Shown one piece after another: positions 22,423 to 32,285 of a stretch of DNA of 64,000 nt (the first letter of the stretch is position 1; every line of letters starts with the position of its first letter). The notes below the pieces were generated by a model. The model was given only the letters and a program-made list of their open reading frames with translations. It was not told the origin of the DNA and searched no databases. The translations under genes were made by a program, and so were the position numbers. The DNA is from Oscarella lobularis (taxonomy: Eukaryota; Porifera; Homoscleromorpha; Homosclerophorida; Oscarellidae): assembly GCF_947507565.1 (NCBI RefSeq), contig NC_089184.1, forward strand, positions 682,001-746,000, in the 5' to 3' direction.

Positions 22423-22679
22423 TTAGCCCTTTTGACCACTTGACCAAAATGTCAGGTCTATCTTGAAGTCCCCGTGTTTTCTGCAGAATGTCGTCCGAAA
22501 GTGGGTCAGGCCAGGCGGGCTGCACAATGATGGAGAGTTTTTCGTCTCTCTGAATTGCCTGTAGAATAGATTGCATTGCTTCGTATCTGCGGCGGGGTTG
22601 AAGGGCGAACTCGCCACCACGCTGGAGGCGAAGCAGACAAAACCCCAACAAAGAAAGCGGGAAAAACGGTCGCAAGCAT
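22423..22679 (-). pseudogene. Wnt remnant (first two exons, interrupted)
   Basis: Exon 1 (22679-22615) encodes a Wnt-style signal peptide MLATVFPAFFVGVLSASPPAWW, ending in the split Trp codon used by the three other minus-strand Wnts (PPGWW, PAWW, PAWW). The donor is GC (gcgagt) instead of GT. Exon 2 (from 22558) begins QFRE, like QFGE in its neighbours, and keeps C-x12-C with Leu at the fifth spacer position, as in CEHFNLSDKQLQLC of the Wnt at 24727-26106. A TAA at 22423-22425 stops the frame before the RRWNC region, and no later Wnt exons are visible. It is best read as a decayed member of the array. An intact but extremely divergent gene is less likely. Confidence 0.6.
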
Positions 22680-23031
22680 ACTGGCCGTACCGCTAAGCTC
22701 CAGTGTGAAGAGGGGACTGGAAGGGCTCGCTCTGAGATTGGTTGGAAATATGCCAGCGCTTATCTCTACACAGTAATACCATATGGGCCTTGATGGGTTA
22801 AATTGCTCTGCAATCTGCATACTCCTCCTCCCTTGTCGCGAACGTCATCAAGATATTTGTAGAGCAGTAGAGCGTACCTCAAACCGATTTGTATCTGTTT
22901 GGGCGTGCAAAGAGTCTGAAACTACTATGCGGGTATAACAAGGTTGTTTCATAGAGACGCATGTATTGGACTAAGGTAAGACGCCATGCACTTATACTAT
23001 AGTATAGGGGATAAAACCCATTTAGTATCTG

Positions 23032-24383
23032 TCAGTTGCAGACGTACTTTCCCGTCGGAACCGTTCTTTTACACTGATCGTAGACGACTCTCATCGGTGC
23101 AGGATATCGTATCAGTCTGGGATTGCACTTGATGGTCGAGGTTCTGGTAACGCTGGCGTAACCTCGATCGCAACATAAAACGGAGCAAGAACCAATTCTA
23201 CCTTTAGCAGACAAGTAGCACCTGCGTCCTTTTGTACCGCGTATACCTAAACGCGAGGATCGCCTGCAAAAGTCTGGCGAAGGTTTGACGTAGACAAGGC
23301 TCTCTTTGTGTAGACTTCGAGACTTGTTTGCAGAGAGTGCCTTTATTTTCACTGCACTGTCGTATGTCTCTTTCAGAGTAGCGGCGATTTTTTCCCAACC
23401 TTTCATTCTCTTGGGGTCGCTACAGGTGCCGTTTCTTCCAATGCAACAACATCTACTTATGGTACTGAATTTCACGACCTGCCTCGGAAAAGAAAAATGC
23501 ACTGCATGGAACTGGATGCCAACTGACATTATGTACTCACTAGCAGCCTTCCCACTTCGTAGTTGTGCAAGTGAATCAAGGTTGCTTTGTTGCTTTGGCC
23601 GTCTTTGTTTTGCAGCAGCGAAAGATAGAGAGGATCGTCGATAAATTTTTTCGTTATATTGTATGCGAATTCAACGTTTTTTGAATCTCCTGGCCCGCAC
23701 TTGTCGGACAGACCGGGCAGTCTTCCTCTAGCGCAATCTCGAATTACCGTGTACATTGCCATAGCCGAGATCATTGCATAAACGACCGCACTTTCTTTGG
23801 TCTCTAGAAACAAAGACGCAATCATTGACTATGATTTAATTGAAACTAGTCAAGCACGATGCAATTAGTCCTGGTATACATTCGTAGTCCACGGAACCCT
23901 CTAACTAACCGAGCGTAACCAATTTGCCCAGGGTTTGTTCCAATTGATGTGTATAGCTAACTAACGAGTCCCAGAGAATTACGTTTGTGGACGATGCTGC
24001 CAAACACGTTACGTCCGCCTGAGTAGGCGCAGTTCCACCGTCGTTTAGCGAATGCTTTGCGGCACGCCTTTGCTGCCAAGTTTACGGATAGGCCCAGACT
24101 TATGGCAAGACTGCGGTTGGGAAATGAATCAACGCCGTCTGCGCACTCTTCCAGTTGAAGTCTTGACAGATCGAATGATTCGCACGGTATAGGGCCCAAT
24201 TCCGAACGCAGTGTGCCATTTCTCTCTTGCTTTTTCAAGAACTCCCCAAATTGCCTATATACTCGACAAAATAAAATCTAAAACGGAAGACCAGGTGCGA
24301 ATGACTTGAACCTACCACCATGCTGGAGCCGACGCAAACGAAGTAGATAGTATGCCGAGGAGGACGACACTTGTAGCACGCAT
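23032..24383 (-). CDS. Wnt: Divergent Wnt ligand lacking the acylated serine
   Basis: The start at 24383 opens a signal peptide (MRATSVVLLGILSTSFASAPAWW) with an intron in the last Trp codon, as in its neighbours. Exons 2-4 give LSVNLAAKACRKAF, KRRWNCAYSGGRNVFG, ESAVVYAMISAMAMYTVIRDCARG and HNYEVGRL. The last exon has CCCIGRNGTC where Wnts have CxCHGxSGSC, so the Ser normally palmitoleoylated by Porcupine is Asn, the His is Ile, and the TCW that usually follows is missing. The C-terminal Cys pattern is kept (CSVLCCDRGY, VYDQCKRTV, KYVCN). It may be an unacylated Wnt, as known for Drosophila WntD, or one evolving under relaxed constraint. The coding frame is intact. Confidence 0.88.
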
Positions 24384-24726
24384 CAGTTTGATCACACAGT
24401 GTCTGGAAGAGACTGCGTACTACGTCCTTAAATCCGACGCTTACAAGGCGCGCATGTATCGTCGTGCGGCACGTCACGTGCGTTAATTCAACCGCGCCTC
24501 TAGCCATTTTGAATACACACAGATGTCCTGCAGATTTTGCAGCAACAACGCCTGGCTTCTAAGCAACGGTACGTCGACGACGAACTAGGTAAGGAGACAC
24601 GTTGGCGCGACAAAACACGTCACTATAACTAAGTGATGCAAACGTTTTCTTTACTTCCTTCTGCGGACATTCACTATAATGCTTGGAATGCAATTAACTT
24701 ACTGCCTCCGGAAAGACAAATGCGGT
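24384..24726. other. Spacer between two minus-strand Wnts
   Basis: 5' flank of the Wnt at 23032-24383 and 3' flank of the Wnt at 24727-26106. No gene or repeat recognised. Confidence 0.4.
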
Positions 24727-26106
24727 TTATTGACAATAATGTACGACGATATCTTTCTTACAAGTTTGATAGATAATCCTAATCGGTGGCCGTCGAATTA
24801 GTGTTGGCTTGCAGTAATAATACACTGTTTTCGTGACTGCTTTATAACCTCGGCAGCACAAGCGAGAGCAAGAATTCTCGGCTGATTCGGAAATGTTACA
24901 TTTTCGACCCGAAACAACACTGCAGAAGTCGGGTGACGCATTTACAAATACGAGGTCGTCTTCGCCGAAGCCTCTCGTAGTCGCATCACTCTTTTTTAGT
25001 AGATGGTTCTTGCTACTTGCCTTCACCTTGACCGCTTCGTCGTATTTCTTCTTCAAGTCGTCTCCGACTGCGTTCCAGTTTTTCATTTCAATCCAACACG
25101 CGTGCACGTTGCACGCTCCAGATATCCCCACGCATCGGCATTGAATTCCGGTACTGCGTCGTACGGTCTGTACCCAAGAAAAATAATAACGTTCCAATTA
25201 ATTAAGTCTATGGCCATTCGGGTTAACTTACAATTCGCCCCACTTCATTGTTATGCGCCTTTACGAGCTCGTTCACTTCGTTCACTCGAGACTGAATATG
25301 CGGCGGATCAATGAAGGCCTTAGTTAGTATATATCCGAAATCAACGTTTTCTGAACAGCCACCCCAGTGCACTACTGTCTCCGGATGCTCTTCAAAGATG
25401 TGAGGCACTAAAGATGGCCAGGGCACCCTAACTGTAGGGAGCACCACAGTAGGCCGCCACGGTGACAGAGCATCTGTTGGCAGCTCAACGAACGAGTCCG
25501 GCTTCCTTGACCCGTCGCAACCGCACAGTCTGGGAAGACGTCCTGTGGCGCAGTCACGAGTGACGGTGTACATTGCCATGGCGGAGACCATGGCGTATAG
25601 AACAGCGCTTTCTCGGGATTCTATCACAAACAAAGGGGAAACGCTTTCAGTCAATCATCGCTAAGACACAACTATTGCAACTTGAAGTCGTTCAACTTAT
25701 TAATTGCCTAAAGCGATGATTTGCTAAGTAATGGGTTTACTTTGCCCGGCGGCTTCGCCAAAGACGCTGTGACCACCTGTGTAGGGGCAGTTCCACCGTC
25801 GTTTGGAAAATGTTTTGTTGCAGACACCAACGGCCAGATTGACGGACGTTCCAAGGCTGATCATGAGATTTTGATTGCGAGGATCTGCACACAGTTGCAA
25901 CTGTTTGTCGGAGAGATTGAAGTGTTCGCACGGTATAGACTGTGCGAGTGGAAAATGATTTTTGATCTGGTTCTCCAAGAATTCGCCGAATTGCCTACAG
26001 TCACAGCAATTTTGACTAAAGGTTCCATGCATTTCTTTACGTACCACCACGCTGGGGTTGAAGAGGAATATGAGAGTAGTAGGGAGACGAAGAATAAGAT
26101 GATCAT
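24727..26106 (-). CDS. Wnt: Wnt ligand, serine retained
   Basis: The start at 26106 opens a short signal peptide (MIILFFVSLLLSYSSSTPAWW). Exon 2 gives QFGEFLEN, IPCEHFNLSDKQLQLCADP, LGTSVNLAVG and KRRWNCPYTGGHSVFGE. Exon 3 gives ESAVLYAMVSAMAMYTVTRDCATG, WGGCSENVDFGY and HNNEVGRI. The last exon has CRCVGISGACNVHACWIEM: the acylated Ser is present, though the preceding His is Val and SGSC is SGAC. The C-terminus has CSRLCCRGYKAV and YQTCKKDIV, ending HYCQ at 24727. It is the closest in layout to the Wnt at 23032-24383, so these two probably come from tandem duplication. Confidence 0.92.
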
Positions 26107-26701
26107 GTTGGTTGGTGGCTTCTGACTAAAATGAAATCACAGCGCGTAGAGTCACAGCCTTTGTACTCAAGGCAGGTTTTAGCCGGACAAAATTAGATGT
26201 CTTCTGCGCGGATTGCAAAGAGACAAGCTAATTGGTGACAAGTGCTACCAAATATAGATATACTGTCTGCATACCCTCGTGCTTCACATCTGGCCTCTTC
26301 AGTGCGAATGAATATAAGATGGTTTGCATGTGGATGACGTGTGTTTCTTTCATTTGATAAAAGGCTGGTACAGCTCAGACAGACCGAGCAAGCCTTACTT
26401 CAACAGACTAGTCCCGCCTTCAAGAGAACGCTCATTGTTTTTCGTAGAAGAAGAAATCAATACATCAATAGCATATACAGAAGTTATTGATACAGTAGTT
26501 CAATACGGGCCCGTTCTGAGTGACGTAATTCTTCGACATTTCCACGTGAGGCTGACGCCGATCTCATTCTGCTCGAATACTTGGCGACGGACGAAGTCCA
26601 CTTGGTCGATCGCTCAGCGTCTATTAGCTCGTACAGGCCAAAACGCCGCAAAAACAACACCGGGGACCCTTTTGAGGGAACATCGTCACAAGTTCTAACC
26701 G
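26107..26701. promoter_or_regulatory. Divergent intergenic region Wnt(-)/SCAMP(+)
   Basis: About 600 bases between the start codons of the Wnt (-) and SCAMP copy 2 (+). It must hold promoters for both. I see no clear TATA box, repeat or further gene. Confidence 0.35.
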
Positions 26702-28427
26702 ATGGCGGGCTACGAAGACAATCCGTTTGCAGATCCAACCGACGTCAATCCCTTCGCTGTAAGAGCAAAAACGGCGCGCATACGCGCACTTTCGATCGTC
26801 GTTTTCCTCCCAGGATCCATCCGTTACGGAAGCGACAAGCTCAGCGGCTCAAGGCATCGACGTCTTTAATCCTTTCGTCGAAGGAGTCCCATCCGACACG
26901 AAAACAACGGTAAATAATCGTCCGAGCCTCTGAGAGTTCGTCACGTGATCCTACTCTCATCGCCCTTAGAGCGTTCACGATACGAAACCGGAGCCGCCTC
27001 CTGTCATTAGACCGACAGCTCCGGAACCCATTCCGGAGCCCCCACCGTCGTACGACGATCACGTAAGAGAAATTCTCGATGATTATGATTATGTCTTTAT
27101 TTCTGTTCTAGTATCCTGGTGATTCAGCGCCTATCACGCTACATGACGTCAGAAAAAATACTGAATTGGTTTTCTTTTTTTGAGTGTGAATTTTTGTTAA
27201 ATTTAGGATTTGGAAAGAAATAACCAGCAACAGCAACAACAACAGGAGAAACAACAGCAACAGCAGCCTATCGTTGGAGGTAATATAACAGAATCAATGC
27301 CTTATTGAAACCTCTTTATATTAATCCAAAGCTGGGGGGTGGGCGATGACTGAATTTTGGTGGGGAAAAAAGCTTTTGTTTTTTTAGAAAAAATTAATAA
27401 TTTTCCGCCGCTGCCTCGATGGTGCCCATGCAAGCCGTGCTTCTATCACAACATATCGGTCGAAATTCCTCCGCACAACAAGAGCAAAGTGAAAATGATG
27501 TGGCTTCTCTATTGGCGTACGAAATACTTCTCGCAAAAACGTGTGCGCGAGTCTTTATTTCTCTGCAGTACTAGCCGCAATTTGGCTTCTGAATACGATA
27601 GCTGCTCTAGCTGCATTGATTGGGACCGACGGCCAAAACGATTCCGGCGTAGCATTTGGTCTTTCTCTCCTATTTCTTGTACTCTTTGTGCCATGCGCTT
27701 TCCTTTGCTGGTATTGGCCTCTATACAAGGCTTTCAGGTACTGACTCATATTATGGGGATATAATCTTCACAATTTTTTTTGTCTAGGAGCGATTCGTCG
27801 ATGTGGTTCATGTTTTTCTTCTTCGTCTTTTTCTTCCAAATCGTCAATTTCATCGTTAACGCCATTGGGATTCAAGGCTCCGGGTCCATGTAATGAAATC
27901 ACATAACACTGGTGCATCCTAATGAATCTTCCCCTCCCCTTCCCCTCCCCTTTCCCTCCTCCCCTTTCTCTCTCTCCCCAGTGGCTTTATTTACTCGTTG
28001 CAAGCCTTTGGCAAGAATAAGGCCGTAGGAGCGATGTGTCTCTTCGTAGCTGGATTCTGGATCCTTTGCACCGTGCTCGCAATTGTTTTCCTAATTAGGG
28101 TAAGCATTCAATGTTTATACTCCTCGAGGCGATCTTTTTGCACACGCACGCACATTCCGCTGACTAATGCGACCTTTGGCTGACCCCGCGATTCAATTGA
28201 CGTCATTTCCCCGATGGGACAAGATTTCGCTTAGGAAATTTTCTAAATTCGATATGCCGTCTTTCCCCCAGATTCATCGATACTATCGAACTTCGGGATT
28301 GACCGTCCAGCAAGCTCAGAAAGAGTTCGCCGACACGCGAGCGGCTCGTCAGGCCGGACAAATGGCCGGACAAGCGGCAGGGCAAGCGGTCGTTTCTGCC
28401 GCGGCTTCGTCAGCGGCGGGCCAGTGA
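26702..28427 (+). CDS. SCAMP: Secretory carrier membrane protein (SCAMP), copy 2
   Basis: Complete SCAMP. The N-terminus MAGYEDNPFADPTDVNPFADP, plus a later FNPF, supplies the NPF repeats that bind EH-domain proteins in endocytosis. A Pro-rich segment (EPIPEPPPSYDD) and a Gln-rich segment follow. The core NNFPPLPRWCPCKPCFYHN precedes four membrane segments: 1-2 at about 27550-27740 with FLCWYWPLYKAFR, 3 at about 27790-27890 with MWFMFFFFVFFFQIVNFI, and 4 at about 28010-28100. The tail is IHRYYRTSGLTVQQAQKEF followed by an Ala/Gly/Gln-rich end, stop at 28425-28427. It is more canonical than copy 1, from which it is separated by the Wnt remnant and two Wnts. Confidence 0.93.
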
Positions 28428-29490
28428 CGGTAATTCAAAAATAGACAGGGGGGGACACAAATGGGTTGAGGCGGGACATGCTACGCACTCTGCATTCGTC
28501 TTCTCATCTTCGTGTTGATGTATGTAGACGTTTTTGTGTTCAGTTTAGTACGTTTGTTGTCGGGTTTCTTCTACTGCTGCTATATCTTCCTACTGCTATA
28601 CTTGCAGTAGTCGCTGAAAAATGTATGGGCGCTATAATTAGTGGTGGGCTCGAGAAGTCGGCGTGTAATCTTCTCGTGAGATGTATACATGTATATGGGT
28701 GCCTATTTATGGAGTCTATGGGGTACCAGCTTGTATGAGGAGTCTGCGGTCGTTGAGCGGGGGTAGGAAAGGAAGGGGGGAGGGCGGCTCGGGGGTTGGT
28801 ACTCGCTTGTCACCGTACCTAAACTCGTGACCGCGGATTCTTTTCGTCGTCGCCTCCCCGTTTGGTTTTGAATTGGGGTAAATCGAATCGGATTTTTTAC
28901 CATCTTGCGCGCGACATTTGCATTGGGAAGAGACGCCATCAAGGCGTCCTGGCACTGATATCGCGTCAACAAACATCCTCGAAGAAAGAGTTAGAGTGGA
29001 ACACTAGACATTTCCGGTTGATGGAGCTGTGCACTCCGGTTTGAATCAGATGACGCTTTTCCGAGTGTACTTTGAGAGCGCGTGTCAGCAGCTCTCGATA
29101 GTGAAGTGATTCACACATCCGCACAGGCTCACATGCCGGTGTAGCGCGGTTCTGCTCCTGACGCAATGTCCATGCAAATTAATCAAATCAACGATCCACG
29201 GCAGGTCCGGTTCGGTTCTTTATATCGTGATCATGTCGACATTTGCTTCCTAGATCTCGTCAGCGCACCGCGTTCTCACTTCTGCTTCATATAATGGAAT
29301 AGAAGTTGCATTAGGGATAAGTACCATCACGATCCGTCCATCCCCTGCAGTTTCCTTATCCGTAGATTCCTGCATAAATTGTCTTCAATGATGATGCGAC
29401 GAAGATATATTTGGCTTCAATCCCGAATCGAGCGGTCAGTAGAGCTCGAATCGTCGAAGCAGCAACTCTCCCCTATATCTCGACCTGAAA
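28428..29490. other. Spacer between SCAMP copy 2 and the plus-strand Wnt
   Basis: About 1 kb without a recognisable gene. AT-rich TTTATAT near 29220 and TATAATGG near 29290 lie 200-270 bases upstream of the next Wnt start and may be core promoter elements. No repeats were recognised. Confidence 0.4.
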
Positions 29491-31113
29491 ATGAAGCAGA
29501 CTTGTATCGTTCTCATTCTATTCTGCATCGCGGTGCAAGCAACTTGGCTGTGAGTCATGGGTCCCTCTGTGTTTATTCTGTTCTGCGTCGCGGGCTTCGG
29601 TTGCCAGTTGGCCTCCTCGCTCATGTTTTTTCTTCTCTCGTGCAGCGATCTGGGCCAGAGATTGATAGACGAAGAGATACGACTTCGCGGACCCGATTTC
29701 GATCCCGACATCGTGCACATTCCCGAAGAGGACATCAAACCGACGTTGGACTGCTACGATGTCAACATGACGACGGGTCAGTTCCAAATATGCGAGAAGT
29801 CGGAGAAGGGCCTCCTCGTCGCCATCGCTCAAGGAATCAACGCTGCCGTGTATACGTGCAAGCGAGACTTTGAGAATCGTCAGTGGAATTGCACCGATCC
29901 CTTTGGCAACGCCTTCACGGCAGGTGCGTTTTCTCGGCATAGAATCGATTTGTTAGTAATCCTAAACCGGCGGGAACCCTCGGGGCGATTTAGAAAGCAA
30001 CTCTTCTCATAAGGAACGGTTTAGCAATGATGCTCCTCCCTAATCACTTAACAAAACTCGAGCCTCGTCGTTTTTGCTTGACCCAGTGCAATCGAGGCCC
30101 CTATAGACCTCCCTGTAGCAGTTTTTCAAGCCATTGCCCTGGCTTCTTTTCTCTACGGCGTCGCTCATCCGCTTTGTGTATAGGATCTCGGCAAGCGGCC
30201 TACGTTCGCTCGTTGGTCGGCGTCGCCGTCACTTATTCTATTACCATCGCCTGCTCCTACGGATCGTTACCGCTTACATGCGGCTGCTTGTCGCGCTCGA
30301 AATTGCCCCCCTTCGGCAACAGAACGTACGAGTGGGGCGAATGCTCGCACGACGTGAGCCGCGCCGCCACGCTCGCCTCGAACTTCATCATAGCGGGAGA
30401 AGAAGGAGAGGACGAAGAAACGAGCGCCGATGATCGACTGAACTCTTTGGCGAACGTCCACAATTACGAGGCAGGAACGAAGGTAATAACGGGTAGCGGG
30501 AAACGTACGCGGCACGCGAAACGATCGTCCGGTCGCAACGTCCGTTCTCATGTTTATTCATGTTTTATTCATGCATATGTCTCGCGGTCGCTCTGCCAAA
30601 ACTTCTTTCATCATTTCGCAATCGGACTCTTGTTTGTCCTTTTTCTTGTAGATCGCGACGACCGCCGTCAAAGTCGTCTGTCGTTGTCTCGGCGGCACCT
30701 TGTCGTGCGCGACGAAAGTGTGCCATCGAGAGCTGCGTCAGTTCTCGCACATCGGCTCGACGCTCGTCGACAAATACAACAAGGCGGTGCAGATAAAATT
30801 GTCGAAAAACGGCGAGCGCTTGAAGAGCGCCGATTCGACGACGGGTACGTTCGAGGACACCGACTTGGTGTACGCGAACTCGGCGTCGCTGTGCGAACCG
30901 AATTCCGCTTTCGGTTACGATGGCATACACGGCCGCGAGTGCATTTCGGACGATCCGAGCGCACCGAACTATTGTCCGTCTTTTTGCTGCGGCTATGGCT
31001 ACTTCTCGTACATCGAGGAGAAAAAGAGAAGTTGCCGGTGCAAATTGAAATGCTGCTTTGAACTCATTTGCGACGTTTGCATTGTCGAAAGAACGAAGTA
31101 CAGGTGCAAGTAA
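29491..31113 (+). CDS. Wnt: Divergent Wnt ligand with threonine at the acylation site
   Basis: The start at 29491 opens a signal peptide (MKQTCIVLILFCIAVQATWL). Exon 2 (after gtgcag, about 29646) gives CEKSEKGLLVAIAQGINAAVYTCKRDFENRQWNCT. Exon 3 (from about 30184) gives SRQAAYVRSLVGVAVTYSIT, an EWGECSHDVSRA segment and VHNYEAG. The last exon (from about 30653) has CRCLGGTLSCATKVCHREL in place of CxCHGxSGSCxxxTCW, so the acylated Ser is Thr and the His is Leu. The C-terminal Cys-rich part (FCCGYGYF, CRCKLKCC) ends KYRCK at 31113. It is the most divergent of the four Wnts and the only one on the plus strand; its N-terminal exon does not share the PAWW form. Confidence 0.88.
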
Positions 31114-31426
31114 GCGTATCCCCCTCGCACTAGAGTCTACTGTATGTAACCCAAAGCGGAGAACATGCAATTTTTCTAAGGTTCAGATGCTACTGTAAAA
31201 ATTTTTTGAAGCTTTGACTTTCAGTTTGGCATAGAATAGTCTGTCAATTAGGCCAATTATTATGATTCATCAGACTTTCCTCGCAGCGGGGGGCATACCT
31301 CTTTGTTTGACGTTTGCGGAACTCTGCGCGCGTCACAACGAAACGACCTCCAACCCCGTTTGGCAGATAATTGTGGTCGACGTTTGAGTGCCTTCATGTA
31401 TAGATCATTACCGGGAGGGGGGAACT

Positions 31427-31456
31427 GCCACCGTCCGCCTATTTGCGGACGGTGGC
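31427..31456. other. Perfect 12-bp stem hairpin
   Basis: GCCACCGTCCGC, loop CTATTT, then the exact reverse complement. It lies between the convergent 3' ends of the last Wnt (+) and AK6 (-). It could mark a 3' end or an RNA structure; no poly-T or adjacent gene explains it. I see nothing else in 31114-31607. Confidence 0.55.
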
Positions 31457-31607
31457 CAACAGAGAGCGTCGGCCACAATGCAAGTCAACATCCTGCGCGT
31501 ATTTTGCATGTACGTGTTCGTATGGACGCCGAGACCGCTATCAAGTAGCGCGTGTGCGAAAAGACTATTTTTGGTTGCCGGTAATGAACCGGCTCGACTT
31601 TGATAGT

Positions 31608-32245
<638 letters not shown>

Positions 32246-32253
<8 letters not shown>

Positions 32254-32285
32254 TTTCGAACACTCGTCTCCGCATGCGTAAATAA
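32246..32285. promoter_or_regulatory. Bidirectional AK6/MAU2 start region with YY1-like motif
   Basis: Only 32 bases separate the AK6 start codon (32253, -) and the MAU2 start codon (32286, +). GCCGCCATTTT at 32246-32256 is, on the minus strand, AAAATGGCGGC, a perfect match to the YY1 motif overlapping an initiator Met, as seen in many housekeeping genes. Confidence 0.55.

Noticed and set aside
30027-31061. 344-codon open frame on the plus strand
   Set aside because: It covers introns and off-frame parts of the plus-strand Wnt; only its SRQAAYVRSLVGVAVTYSIT section is the Wnt frame, and it departs from Wnt homology after the next donor.
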